From Reyranellaceae bacterium (GTDB lineage: Bacteria; Pseudomonadota; Alphaproteobacteria; Reyranellales; Reyranellaceae): a stretch of DNA of 58,427 nucleotides. Shown one piece after another: positions 1-8,898 of this stretch (position 1 is its first letter; every line of letters begins with the position of its first letter). The notes under the pieces are model-generated. The model was given only the letters and a program-made list of their open reading frames with translations. It did not search any database and was not told the DNA's origin. The position numbers and the translations under genes were made by a program. The stretch covers positions 1 to 58,427 of the forward strand of contig JALHMM010000033.1 of assembly GCA_022844045.1 (NCBI GenBank). The letters run 5' to 3'.

Positions 1-8
1 AGGGACCC

Positions 9-515
9 ATGCATCCGACGATCCGTTTCGCCTGCGCCGCCGCCATGACGGCCGCCCTGACTCTGCCGGCCCTGCCGGTGGGCGCCGCCGGCTCAGCCGA
101 GCCGGCCGCGCCGCGCTCGTCCGCGCCGGCCGCCAGGCCGGCCAATCCTGATTTCGCCAACGCCAAGGCGGCGATCGACCGCAAGGACTACGCCAGCGCC
201 ATCGCCTCGCTGAACCGGGTGACCCAGGCCGAGCCGCGCAACCCCGAGGCCTGGAACCTGCTGGGCTACGCCACGCGCAAGTCGGGCAACCCGCGCGGCT
301 CGCTGGCGCACTACCAGAAGGCCATGGAGATCGATCCCAAGCATCTGGGCGCGCATGAGTACATGGGCGAGGCCTATCTGATGCTCGACGAGCTGGCCAA
401 CGCCGAGATCCTGCTCAAGCGGCTCGACTCGTTCTGCACCTTCGGTTGCCAGGAGCACAAGATGCTGAAGACGGCGATCGAGAACTACAAGAAGGGCCGC
501 AAGCCGACCGGCTGA
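9..515 (+). CDS. Secreted tetratricopeptide-repeat protein
   Basis: The protein has 168 residues. An N-terminal signal peptide (hydrophobic Ala/Leu-rich segment, residues 5-27) is followed by a Pro/Ala linker and about two to three TPR units (residues 48-150; the pattern NPEAWNLLGYA followed by A..DPKHLGAHEYMGEAY is diagnostic). A pair of cysteines lies near residues 143-147. TPR units bind other proteins, so this is probably a periplasmic scaffold; the partner is unknown. The ATG has AGGGA a few bases upstream. It is transcribed away from the SDR gene's 3' end, and the two converge on a palindromic repeat. Confidence 0.8.
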   Translation: MHPTIRFACAAAMTAALTLPALPVGAAGSAEPAAPRSSAPAARPANPDFANAKAAIDRKDYASAIASLNRVTQAEPRNPEAWNLLGYATRKSGNPRGSLAHYQKAMEIDPKHLGAHEYMGEAYLMLDELANAEILLKRLDSFCTFGCQEHKMLKTAIENYKKGRKPTG

Positions 516-645
516 TCGCGTTCCCAACCTCATGCTGAGGAGGCCGCGCAGCGGCCGCCTCAAAGCATGGGCAACAGATTCGGTGCGTGTTGCACACCCG
601 TCGAGACGCGCCGCGTTGCGGCGCTCCTCAGGGTGAGGTCGGAGG
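516..645. repeat. Intergenic palindromic repeat between converging genes
   Basis: The 130 bp between the TPR and SDR stop codons contain related inverted segments: CTCATGCTGAGGAGGCCGC near the left and GCGGCGCTCCTCAGGGTGAG near the right. They can pair into a long imperfect hairpin. It resembles dispersed intergenic repeats common in Alphaproteobacteria and could terminate transcription from both sides. Confidence 0.55.
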
Positions 646-1404
646 CTACAGCGTCACGCCGCCATCGACGTGCAGCGTCTGCCCGGTGATGTACGCCGCG
701 GCGGGCGAGCACAGGAAAGCGATGGCGGCGGCGATGTCGGTGGGCTTGCCGAAGCGGCCGGCCGGGATCATGCGCTCGAGCTCGGTGCGGCGGCCCGGCG
801 TCAGGGCCGAATGCGCGCCGGGGTCCTTCTCGACGAAGCCTGGCGCGACGCAGTTCACCGTCACGCCATAGGGCGCGATCTGCACCGCGAAGGCGCGCGC
901 CATGGCCTCGATGCCGGCCTTGGCCGCCGCCGTGGCGGGGAAGATCGGCAGCCCGCGGCCCATGGCATGGGCGACGAAGGACGACACGGCCACCACCCGG
1001 CCATGCGTCGCCTTCTCCAGCCACGGCCGCATCGCGCCCAGCAGATCGAAGAAAGCGTTCTGCATGCTGGCGATCGAGGCGTCGTAGCCCGGCCGGTCGA
1101 TCTCGCCGATCGGCCGGCGGTCGGCGAAGCCGGCGTTGCTAACCAGCACGTCGAGCCGGCCGAAACGATTGCCGACCTCCTCGACTAGCCGCGCCGCGGC
1201 GTCAGGCTGGGCGAGGTCGCACTGCACGGTCATCGGCACGCCGCCGGCCTGCTCGACCGCCTGTGCGATGCGCTGCGCTCCGTCCATGTTCTTGCGCGCG
1301 TGGATGGCGATGCCGACGCCCGATGCGGTGAGCGCCGCGCAGGCCGCGGCGCCGATGCCCGAGGACGCGCCGGTGACGAGGATGGCGCGGGTGACTGAGG
1401 TCAT
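646..1404 (-). CDS. Short-chain dehydrogenase/reductase, atypical active site
   Basis: This is a 252-residue classical SDR of FabG-like length. The dinucleotide-binding motif TGASSGIGAA is at residues 12-21, SNAG near residues 89-92, and the catalytic-serine strand VVAVSSF near 138. Where the family has YxxxK, the sequence reads TAAAK, so the catalytic tyrosine is replaced by threonine while the lysine is kept. The C-terminus (TGQTLHVDGG) is typical. It lies just downstream of rlmH on the same strand (16 bp gap), so it is likely co-transcribed. It could be an NAD(P)-binding protein with altered or lost oxidoreductase chemistry; the substrate is unknown. Confidence 0.85.
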   Translation of the reverse strand: MTSVTRAILVTGASSGIGAAACAALTASGVGIAIHARKNMDGAQRIAQAVEQAGGVPMTVQCDLAQPDAAARLVEEVGNRFGRLDVLVSNAGFADRRPIGEIDRPGYDASIASMQNAFFDLLGAMRPWLEKATHGRVVAVSSFVAHAMGRGLPIFPATAAAKAGIEAMARAFAVQIAPYGVTVNCVAPGFVEKDPGAHSALTPGRRTELERMIPAGRFGKPTDIAAAIAFLCSPAAAYITGQTLHVDGGVTL

Positions 1405-1420
1405 GCTGTCGCTCCCGGAT

Positions 1421-1882
1421 TCATTCGCGATGGTAGGGGTGGCCGGCGAGGATCTGCTGCGCGCGATAGATTTGCTCGGCCAGCATGGCGCGCGCCAGTA
1501 GGTGTGGCCAGGTCATGGCGCCGAACGACAGCGCGAGCGTGCAGTCCTTCAGCAGCGACTCGGTGTGACCGTCCGCGCCGCCGATCAGGAAGGCGAGATC
1601 GCCGACGCCGTCGTCGCGCCATGTGCCCAGGCGCTTGGCGAAGCTCGCGCTGTCGAGAGGCTTGCCGCGCCGATCCAGCGCCACCAGCGTCGCACCCGAC
1701 GGGCACGCCGCGCGCAACAGCTCGCCTTCACGCGCCATCAACTCAGGCGGCGACAGGCGGCGGCGTTCCTCGACCTCGCGCAAAGTGAGCGGCCAGGTGA
1801 TGCGCCGCGCATACTGCTCGTAGAGATCGCGCTCGGGCCCCGGTCGCGCGCGGCCGACGGCGGCGATGGTCAGGCGGATCAG
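1421..1882 (-). CDS. rlmH: 23S rRNA (pseudouridine-1915 N3)-methyltransferase RlmH
   Basis: RlmH is a SPOUT-class enzyme that methylates pseudouridine 1915 of 23S rRNA with SAM. The C-terminal signature is clear: AFLIGGADGH, then LSFGAMTWPHLLARAMLAEQIYRA and a terminal HPYHRE. The conserved N-terminus (LTIAAVGRARPG) is encoded, but no ATG, GTG or TTG precedes it in frame. The only candidates are CTG at 1882-1880, overlapping the rsfS stop, or the following ATC. I use CTG, giving 153 residues, which matches the family's usual length of about 155. A TTG start further in would remove the first 30-odd conserved residues. It follows rsfS with overlap, as in many Alphaproteobacteria. Confidence 0.85.
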   Translation of the reverse strand: MIRLTIAAVGRARPGPERDLYEQYARRITWPLTLREVEERRRLSPPELMAREGELLRAACPSGATLVALDRRGKPLDSASFAKRLGTWRDDGVGDLAFLIGGADGHTESLLKDCTLALSFGAMTWPHLLARAMLAEQIYRAQQILAGHPYHRE

Positions 1883-2235
1883 GCGGCGTCCTCGGCGGCG
1901 GCGGCCTTCTTGCGCTTGCGCTTCGGCTTGGCCTCGGCGTCGTCGTCAGGGAAGGACCACATGCGCTCGAGCTGGTAGAGCTCGCGGATCTCCGGCCGGA
2001 AGACGTGCACGATCACGTCGCCGGCGTCGACCAGCACCCAGTCGCCCACCGACTTGCCCTCGCTGACGGCGCGATGCCCGGCCGCTTTCAGCTTCTCCAG
2101 CAGATGGTCGGCCATGGCGGCGACCTGGCGCGTCGAGCGACCGCTGGCGATCACCATCCAGTCGGCCATCGCCGTCCGGCCGGCGATGTCGAGCGCCACG
2201 ATGTTCTCGGCCTTGTCGTCGTCGAGCGACGCCAC
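1879..2235 (-). CDS. rsfS: Ribosomal silencing factor RsfS
   Basis: RsfS binds ribosomal protein uL14 and blocks subunit joining when nutrients are scarce. The family core is present (SLDDDKAENIVALD, DWMVIASGRSTRQVAAMADHL, DWVLVDAGDVIVHVF). The C-terminus is a lysine/arginine- and alanine-rich tail. The coordinates use the only canonical start, a GTG at 2235, giving 118 residues. This cuts the usual first helix: the codons just upstream encode SKLKDLI in frame, up to an ATT at 2292, with an in-frame stop in the nadD 3' end. The real start is probably ATT or CTG upstream. It sits between nadD and rlmH. Confidence 0.85.
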   Translation of the reverse strand: MASLDDDKAENIVALDIAGRTAMADWMVIASGRSTRQVAAMADHLLEKLKAAGHRAVSEGKSVGDWVLVDAGDVIVHVFRPEIRELYQLERMWSFPDDDAEAKPKRKRKKAAAAEDAA

Positions 2236-2305
2236 GATCAGGTCCTTCAGCTTGCTGGACTGGGCCTTGGCCGGCTTGGGGCGGGTCGGAATGGCGATCT
2301 CCGGG

Positions 2306-2902
2306 TCAGGTCTTGTGGTTGCGTATCGCGGTGGCCGAGAGCGGGTTCAGCCGCGTGTAGAGAAAGGTCCAGGCCGGCGCCGCGCGATCGGCCAAGGATC
2401 GAGCCGCTGCGGGCGCGAGCCTGGCCCCAGCATACCGACGCGCCGGCGCGCCGGAAAGCGCCGCCGGCGCGAAGCCCGGGCGGTCGATCACGGCGATGGG
2501 GATGGTTTCGACCAGCCCGGCCCAGCCCTTCCAGCGCGGCAGCTGGCGCAGATTGTCGGCGCCCATCAGCCAGACGAAGCGCGCCTTCGGGTGATACCGG
2601 CGCAACGCGCGCACGGTGTCGATGGTGTAGCGCGTGCCCAGCACCCGCTCGAGGTCGGTGACGCGCAGGCGCTGATGCGCCCTGGTGATCGCGCGCGCGC
2701 CGGCCATGCGCTGCGCCAAGCCCGCCATGCCATCAGCGGCCTTGAGCGGATTCTGCGGCGAGACCAGCCACCAAACCTCGTCGAGGTTCAGGCGCTTGAG
2801 CGCCTCCAGCGAGACATGCACGTGCCCCGCATGCGCCGGATTGAACGATCCACCCAGCAACCCGATGCGCCGGTCGGTGAGGCGCGGGGCGGCGCGGATC
2901 AT
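2306..2902 (-). CDS. nadD: Nicotinate-nucleotide adenylyltransferase NadD
   Basis: NadD transfers AMP from ATP to nicotinic acid mononucleotide in NAD synthesis. The 198-residue protein has the nucleotidyltransferase motif GGSFNPAHAGH near the N-terminus, the substrate loop WWLVSPQNPLK, the WLMGADNL segment, and the C-terminal SATAIR (ISSTxIR-type) motif that holds ATP. The ATG at 2902 places the motif at the normal distance from the start. It leads the nadD-rsfS-rlmH cluster. A short palindromic repeat lies directly upstream, and the secreted-protein reading frame runs into its 5' end in another frame. Confidence 0.95.
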   Translation of the reverse strand: MIRAAPRLTDRRIGLLGGSFNPAHAGHVHVSLEALKRLNLDEVWWLVSPQNPLKAADGMAGLAQRMAGARAITRAHQRLRVTDLERVLGTRYTIDTVRALRRYHPKARFVWLMGADNLRQLPRWKGWAGLVETIPIAVIDRPGFAPAALSGAPARRYAGARLAPAAARSLADRAAPAWTFLYTRLNPLSATAIRNHKT

Positions 2903-3446
2903 GCGTGTCGCTCCCTCTCCCCGCAGGCGGGGAGAGGGAGGAAGATGGAGTTGTATTGCGGCACGCCAGATCCTCGAGCTTGAACGGCTCGCCCTCGGGC
3001 AGCTTGATGCCGCAGAAGCGGAACTCGGCGACGTAGACGCCGTCGACATAGATCTCGAAACGCCATTCGCCGGGCGGGTCGGCGTCGTTGACGCACCAGC
3101 TGTGACTCAATTTGCCGCCGACCACCGGCATGCGCCGCTTCATGATCGTTGAGTCGGAGTTCGGGCCGATCACAATGTCGGAGCCGCCGAAGCGCGTCGG
3201 GCCGGGCGCGAACTGCTTCTCAACCATCTCGACCACGCGATCGGGTCCGCGCAGCACCACGACCCAGCCGAAGCACGAGCGGATTGGCCACAGTGGCACG
3301 ACATTGGTTTCGACCGGCCCGTTGGTGCGGCCCGGGCCGGAGTCGATGCGCACGAAGGGATAGCCGCGCGCCGGCTTGCGATCGGCCGGCGTGGCCAAGG
3401 CCGACAGGGCGGCGACGCAGAGCACCAGGGCGATGGTGGCTCGCAC
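2733..3446 (-). CDS. Secreted hypothetical protein, open frame runs into nadD
   Basis: A signal peptide (start GTG at 3446; hydrophobic ATIALVLCVAALSALA) is followed by about 130 residues of plausible folded domain with cysteines and aromatic strands (SCFGWVVVLRGPDRVV, WRFEIYVDGVYVAEFRFCG). The believable domain ends around position 2985. After that the frame crosses the GC palindrome and continues about 170 bases into nadD in a different frame before stopping at 2733. The original stop may have been lost when the repeat inserted. I do not recognise the family. The start could also be elsewhere, because the region just upstream is a repeat. Confidence 0.5.
   Translation of the reverse strand: MRATIALVLCVAALSALATPADRKPARGYPFVRIDSGPGRTNGPVETNVVPLWPIRSCFGWVVVLRGPDRVVEMVEKQFAPGPTRFGGSDIVIGPNSDSTIMKRRMPVVGGKLSHSWCVNDADPPGEWRFEIYVDGVYVAEFRFCGIKLPEGEPFKLEDLACRNTTPSSSLSPPAGRGSDTHDPRRPAPHRPAHRVAGWIVQSGACGARACLAGGAQAPEPRRGLVAGLAAESAQGR
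2914..2941. repeat. Short GC palindrome (CTCTCCCCGC type)
   Basis: CCTCTCCCCGC followed by a two-base loop and GCGGGGAGAGG forms a near-perfect hairpin. The same element recurs at about 8731-8755 and 10930-10958. It sits just upstream of nadD and within the 3' end of the upstream reading frame. Confidence 0.75.
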
Positions 3447-3490
3447 GACGGCGCGTACGGCGGTCGCATAGGGTCGCTTTGACTTAGTCT

Positions 3491-3618
3491 TACCTTCCCC
3501 CGGAGGGGGAAGGTGCCCGAAGGGCGGATGGGGGATGTCGAAGACGGACACCGATGTCGTTGCGACATCCCCCATCCGTCGCGCTTCGCGCGCCACCTTC
3601 CCCCTCCGGGGGAAGGTA
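3491..3618. repeat. Long inverted-repeat element, copy 1
   Basis: This is a 128 bp element whose ends are the self-complementary CCCCCGGAGGGGG block. Its inner arms (GGATGGGGGATGTCGAAGAC and its partner ATCCCCCATCC) also pair, so the whole unit folds into one long hairpin. Related copies occur at 7553-7680, 9810-9938 and 13924-14075. The flank TTTGACTTAGTCT is shared with the second copy. No open frame of its own is credible; it looks like a non-autonomous MITE- or REP-pair-type repeat. Confidence 0.85.
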
Positions 3619-3661
3619 AATCGAAAGCCTATATGCGATAACCCGGCGACGGCGCGCATGG

Positions 3662-4945
3662 TTACGGTCGGACCGTGCCGGCGCCGCGCACGATGTTCTT
3701 GTACGTCGTCAGCTCGACCAGCCCGACCGGGCCGCGCGCGTGCAGGCGGTCGGTGGAGATGCCGATCTCGGCACCCAGCCCGAACTCGAAGCCGTCGGCG
3801 AACTGCGTCGAGGCGTTGTGCATGACGATGGCGCTGTCGACATCGGCGAGAAAGCGCTCGGCCGTGGCGGCGTTGTTGGTGACGATCGACTCGGTATGGC
3901 CTGAGCCGTAGGTCGCGATGTGCTTCGCCGCGCCCGCGACACCATCGACCGCCGCGACCGAGATGATCGGCGCGAGATACTCGGTGCGCCAATCCTGCTC
4001 GGTGGCCTCGCCGATGCGATTGTCGAGGCGACGCACGTCGGCGTCGCCGCGCACCTCGCAGCCCAGCTCGATCAACCGGTCGATCACCGGCCGGGCATGC
4101 GTGGCCAGCGCCGCGCGATCGATCAGCAAGGTCTCGGCCGCGCCGCACACGCCGACACGGCGCATCTTGGCGTTGGCCACCACGTCGCGCGCCATGGCGA
4201 TGTCGGCGTCGCGATCGACATAGACGTGGCACAGCCCGTCGAAGTGCTTGAGCACCGGCACGCGGCTTTCGGCCATCACGCGCTCGATCAGGGTCTTGCC
4301 GCCCCTGGGCACGATCAGATTGAGATGATCGGTGGCGCGCAGCATCTCGCCCACGGCGGCGCGGTCGGTGGTTGGCACCAACTGGACGCAATCCTCGGGC
4401 AGGCCCGCTTTGGCCAGGCCACGGCGCAGACACGACACGATGGCACGCGAGGAGTGCAGGCTCTCCGAGCCGCCGCGCAGGATCACCGCGTTGCCCGATT
4501 TCAGACAGAGTGCGCCGGCATCGGCGGTGACGTTGGGCCGCGATTCGTAGATCACGCCGATGCAGCCGATCGGCACGCGCACGCGCGCGATCTTCAGACC
4601 GTTGGGCCGCGACCATTCCTCGATCGTCTGACCTACCGGATCGGGCAGGGCGACGATGGCATCGAGCCCGTGCGCCATGGCCTCGACGCGTGCGGGGTTG
4701 AGCTCCAGCCGGTCGAGCAGGGCGGCGGTCAGGCCGCGCTCGCGCGCCGAGGCCATGTCCTTGGCATTGGCCGCGAGGATCGCCGCGGCGTCGGCGCGGA
4801 TCAGGCGCGCCGCCTCGATCAAGGCGGCGTTCTTGGCCGCGCTCGGCGCCACGCGCAACGACGCCGCCGCGCTACGGGCGCGCGCGCCCATATCGTTCAC
4901 GAGCGTGACGACGTCTGTCTCGGCAGCCTTGGCCTGGACGTTCAT
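3662..4945 (-). CDS. proA: Gamma-glutamyl phosphate reductase ProA
   Basis: ProA reduces gamma-glutamyl phosphate with NADPH in the second step of proline synthesis. The 427-residue length is normal. Family segments include CIGVIYESRPNVTADA, LKSGNAVILRGGSE, LIVPRGGK, and VCGAAETLLID, which contains the active-site cysteine. The C-terminus GPVGLVELTTYK is typical. The ATG at 4945 begins MNVQAKAAETD. Its partner proB lies about 8 kb away at 12780-13913 on the same strand. In many relatives proB and proA are adjacent, so the ABC operon and its neighbours may have been inserted between them. Confidence 0.96.
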   Translation of the reverse strand: MNVQAKAAETDVVTLVNDMGARARSAAASLRVAPSAAKNAALIEAARLIRADAAAILAANAKDMASARERGLTAALLDRLELNPARVEAMAHGLDAIVALPDPVGQTIEEWSRPNGLKIARVRVPIGCIGVIYESRPNVTADAGALCLKSGNAVILRGGSESLHSSRAIVSCLRRGLAKAGLPEDCVQLVPTTDRAAVGEMLRATDHLNLIVPRGGKTLIERVMAESRVPVLKHFDGLCHVYVDRDADIAMARDVVANAKMRRVGVCGAAETLLIDRAALATHARPVIDRLIELGCEVRGDADVRRLDNRIGEATEQDWRTEYLAPIISVAAVDGVAGAAKHIATYGSGHTESIVTNNAATAERFLADVDSAIVMHNASTQFADGFEFGLGAEIGISTDRLHARGPVGLVELTTYKNIVRGAGTVRP

Positions 4946-5041
4946 GGCCGGTTTCCCTCTGGCGGCACCTTATATTGTGCCCCGACATCAGGGACAAGTT
5001 GCCGGTCCGTTCCGGCGCCGTCCGATGGCAAGAATGCAGCC

Positions 5042-5548
5042 ATGGGAGAGTTCTCGACGATCGCCAATGTGGCGCCGGCCTATGTCCATCGCGACAAGCT
5101 GGTCGCGCCCGCCGCGCCGCTGTCGCTCAAGGGCGGCCGGCTGAAGTGGTACGACATCGCCTATCCCGAGACGCCGGTGCCTGAAACGATCCGCCGTCTC
5201 GGCCGCGACTATCTGGAACGCGAGGCTGGTGCCGGTCGCATCAATGTCTCGGCCGATCTCGGTTTCGTCGTGCTGCATCGCTGCGGCCACAACGATTTCT
5301 ACTTTTTGATCCTCAGCACCTGGCGCAACGAGAACGAGCTCTGGGAAAGCGTCTACGCGCACGATGCGCGCACGCAATCCGACTTCGAGCTCTTCCCGCG
5401 CCCCGGCCCGCATCTGGGGACCTACTGCGTCTGGGAGATGGGCGCGGCGTGGCATGAGCAGCAGGCCTGGCGCCGCTACCTGGTGACGATGCGCGACGAT
5501 GCCGCCAAGCGCGCGTGGTTCGCCGATACCTTCACCGGCCTCGTATAG
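5042..5548 (+). CDS. Conserved hypothetical protein, 168 residues
   Basis: This is a soluble protein with no signal peptide or membrane segment. It is rich in tryptophan and tyrosine and has well-formed coding sequence (LGFVVLHRCGHNDFYFLILSTWRNENELWE, shown here only in part by HNDFYFLI, and GTYCVWEMGAAWHEQQAWR). The ATG at 5042 starts MGEFSTIANV. It is divergent from proA (about 97 bp apart) and 13 bp before the PhzF gene on the same strand, which suggests a two-gene operon. I do not recognise the family and assign no function. Confidence 0.7.
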   Translation: MGEFSTIANVAPAYVHRDKLVAPAAPLSLKGGRLKWYDIAYPETPVPETIRRLGRDYLEREAGAGRINVSADLGFVVLHRCGHNDFYFLILSTWRNENELWESVYAHDARTQSDFELFPRPGPHLGTYCVWEMGAAWHEQQAWRRYLVTMRDDAAKRAWFADTFTGLV

Positions 5549-5561
5549 GAGACCGCACCTC

Positions 5562-6401
5562 ATGGCTTCGTATTCATTCCAGCAGGTCGATGTTTTCACC
5601 GGTGTCGGCCTGAAGGGAAATCCGCTGGCAGTCGTCATCGGCGCCGACGGGCTGTCCGACGCCACGATGGCGGCCTTCGCCAACTGGACCAATCTCAGCG
5701 AGACGACGTTCCTGCTGAAGCCGACCGAGCCCACGGCCGACTACCGCGTGCGCATCTTCACGCCCGAGCGTGAGCTGCCCTTCGCCGGCCATCCGACCTT
5801 GGGCAGTTGCCAGGTGTGGCTGAGCGTTGGCAACACGCCCAAAGGCGGTCACGTCGTGCAGGAATGCGCCGCCGGCCTGATTCGCATCAAGCGCGATGGC
5901 GATCGCCTCGCCTTCGCGGCACCACCGCTGCGGCGGAGCGGCGACGTCGACAGCGCGACGCTCGATCGTCTGGCGGGCGGCCTCGGCATCGCGCGTTCGG
6001 CGATCAAGGCGTCGCAGTGGTGCGACAACGGGCCGGGATGGCTCGGCGTCATGCTGGAGGGTCGCGCGGCCGTGCTGGCGCTGCGGCCGAACCACGCGGC
6101 GCTGGCCGACCTGAAGCCTGGCGTGGTCGGGCCATGGGATCCGGCGACGGACGGCACCGACGCGCAGTTCGAGGTCCGCGCCTTCGTGCCCAGCCGCTCC
6201 ACCGAGGATCCCGTGACCGGCAGCCTCAACGCCGGTCTCGCCCAGTGGCTGATCGGCGCCGGCCTGGCGCCACCGCGCTATGTCGCGAGCCAGGGCACCG
6301 TTCTGGGCCGCGCCGGTCGCGTGCATGTCGAGCGTGCGGGCGACGACATCTGGATCGGCGGCCGCACCGTCACCTGCATCGAAGGGCGCGTGACACTCTG
6401 A
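5562..6401 (+). CDS. PhzF-family isomerase/epimerase-like protein
   Basis: The 279-residue protein belongs to the PhzF/diaminopimelate-epimerase fold. Seen features are FQQVDVFTGVGLKGNPLAVV at the start, SETTFLL with the catalytic-glutamate region, RIFTPERELPFAGHPT, and the C-terminal EDPVTGSLNAGLAQWL with the DPVTGS phosphate/substrate loop. Family members catalyse proton-shift isomerisations, but most have no known substrate, and phenazine synthesis should not be assumed. The ATG at 5562 follows an AGGAG ribosome site. It is probably translated with the upstream hypothetical gene. Confidence 0.88.
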   Translation: MASYSFQQVDVFTGVGLKGNPLAVVIGADGLSDATMAAFANWTNLSETTFLLKPTEPTADYRVRIFTPERELPFAGHPTLGSCQVWLSVGNTPKGGHVVQECAAGLIRIKRDGDRLAFAAPPLRRSGDVDSATLDRLAGGLGIARSAIKASQWCDNGPGWLGVMLEGRAAVLALRPNHAALADLKPGVVGPWDPATDGTDAQFEVRAFVPSRSTEDPVTGSLNAGLAQWLIGAGLAPPRYVASQGTVLGRAGRVHVERAGDDIWIGGRTVTCIEGRVTL

Positions 6402-6409
6402 CAACTCCG

Positions 6410-6515
6410 CCGTCGTCCTGAGCGCAGCGACGGACCTCGCGGTATCGCGGCCAGTTCAACGCATCGTGCCAGGTCGCATCACCGCCAGGTTCTTCGCTTC
6501 GCTCAGAACGACGAC
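6410..6515. repeat. Intergenic repeat with inverted CTGAGCG-type arms
   Basis: Between the converging PhzF and ABC-ATPase genes, GTCGTCCTGAGCGCAGCGAC on the left pairs imperfectly with TTCGCTTCGCTCAGAACGAC on the right. It resembles another dispersed repeat family of Alphaproteobacteria and may serve as a bidirectional terminator. Confidence 0.55.
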
Positions 6516-6519
6516 CTGA

Positions 6520-7530
6520 CTACGCCGTAGTCGTCAGCGGCTCGGGACCACTGCCCACCGAACGCCGCAGGCACGCGACGTGGTGGCCCTGCGCCACCTC
6601 GATCAGCGGCGGCACCTCGACCTTGCACTTGGGCAAGGCGTAGGGGCAGCGGGTGTGGAAGTGGCAGCCCGGCGGCGGCTTGGCCGGGCTGGGCACGTCG
6701 CCCTGCACGATGACGCGCCGCGCCTTCTTCTTCGACGGATCGGGCACCGGCGCGGCCGAGAGCAGCGCCTCGGTGTAGGGATGCATCGGCATCGAGAACA
6801 AGGTGCGCTTGTCGGTCAGCTCGACGATGCGGCCGAGATACATCACGGCGATGCGGTGGCTGATATGGCGCATCACCGCCAGGTCGTGGCTGATGAACAG
6901 GTAGGCGAGCTGGTACTCGTCCTGCAGGTCGATCATCAGGTTCAGCACCTGCGCCTGCACCGAGACGTCGAGCGCCGAGACCGGCTCGTCGGCGACGATC
7001 ACGTCGGGATTCACCGCGAGCGCCTTGGCGATGCCCAGGCGCTGGCGCTGGCCGCCGGAGAATTCGTGGGTGAATCGGTTCATCGCGTCGGGCCGCATGC
7101 CGACGCGCTGCAGTAGCTGCGCCACCCGTTCGTTCTTCTCGCTGCCCGAGGCGATGCCGAAATTCTCCAGCGGCTCGCCGACGATGGTGCCGACCTTCAG
7201 GCGCGGATTCATCGAGGAGTAGGGATCCTGGAACACCGTCTGGATGCGCCGGCGGTGATGCCACATGCGGCCCGGCGAGAGCTTGGTGACGTCCTCGCCG
7301 TCGAGCAGGATCTGGCCCGCGGTCGGCTCGATCAGCTTGAGCACGGTCTTGCCGACGGTCGACTTGCCGCAACCGGATTCGCCGACGAGGCCCAAGGTCT
7401 CGCCGCGCCTTATGGCGAAGCTCACGCCATCGACCGCCTTCACCGCGCCGGTGCGCCGCTGCAAGAGGCCGCTATGGATCGGGAAGTGCTTGACCAGGTC
7501 GCGCACTTCCAGGCTGGGAGCGTCGCTCAT
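6520..7530 (-). CDS. Peptide-type ABC importer ATPase (OppF/DppF-like)
   Basis: The 336-residue ATPase has Walker A GESGCGKS (near residue 54), signature FSGGQRQR, Walker B VIVADEP and the H-loop FISHDLAV. The C-terminal oligopeptide/dipeptide domain contains the [10 protein letters not shown] cysteine pattern. It powers import of peptides or other solutes through the inner membrane. It is last in the five-gene operon running from 12576 down to 6520 and is paired with the DppD-like ATPase upstream. A 128 bp hairpin element separates the two ATPase genes. The substrate cannot be told from sequence. Confidence 0.92.
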   Translation of the reverse strand: MSDAPSLEVRDLVKHFPIHSGLLQRRTGAVKAVDGVSFAIRRGETLGLVGESGCGKSTVGKTVLKLIEPTAGQILLDGEDVTKLSPGRMWHHRRRIQTVFQDPYSSMNPRLKVGTIVGEPLENFGIASGSEKNERVAQLLQRVGMRPDAMNRFTHEFSGGQRQRLGIAKALAVNPDVIVADEPVSALDVSVQAQVLNLMIDLQDEYQLAYLFISHDLAVMRHISHRIAVMYLGRIVELTDKRTLFSMPMHPYTEALLSAAPVPDPSKKKARRVIVQGDVPSPAKPPPGCHFHTRCPYALPKCKVEVPPLIEVAQGHHVACLRRSVGSGPEPLTTTA

Positions 7531-7552
7531 GTCGGCCTGTTTGACTTGGTCT

Positions 7553-7680
7553 TACCTTCCCCCGGAGGGGGAAGGTGCCCGGAGGGCGGATGGGGGATGT
7601 CGAAGACGGACACCGAATTCGTTGAAACATCCCCCATCCGTCGCGCTGCGCGCGCCACCTTCCCCCTCCGGGGGAAGGTA
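7553..7680. repeat. Long inverted-repeat element, copy 2
   Basis: This copy has the same length and almost the same sequence as copy 1 (3491-3618), including the external flank TTTGACTTGGTCT. It fills the gap between the two ABC ATPase genes and would form a strong hairpin in the operon mRNA. Confidence 0.85.
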
Positions 7681-7690
7681 AAAATGTCGC

Positions 7691-8692
<1,002 letters not shown>

Positions 8693-8724
8693 CTATCGTC
8701 CCCCGCTGGCCAAGGCGATCGCAT

Positions 8725-8880
8725 ATGGCTCCCTCTCCCCGCTTGCGGGGAGAGGGTTGGGGTGAGGGGGAGTCGCAGGTTGCGCACGGCGCTTGTGCGC
8801 CACTTGCATCAGCCCCTCACCCCGACCCTCTCGCCGCATCGGCGCGACCAAAGGTCGTCGCCTGAGGGGAGAGGGAGGAA
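8725..8880. repeat. Composite palindromic repeat between permease and ATPase genes
   Basis: CTCTCCCCGCTTGCGGGGAG (8733-8752) forms one hairpin. The CCCCTCACC segment near 8815 and the GGGTGAGGGG segment near 8759 pair across the region, making a larger stem. The right part ends in GAGGGGAGAGGGAGG. It is the same family as the palindromes at 2914 and 10917. Confidence 0.7.
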
Positions 8881-8898
8881 AACGCCCGCGAGCCGCCA

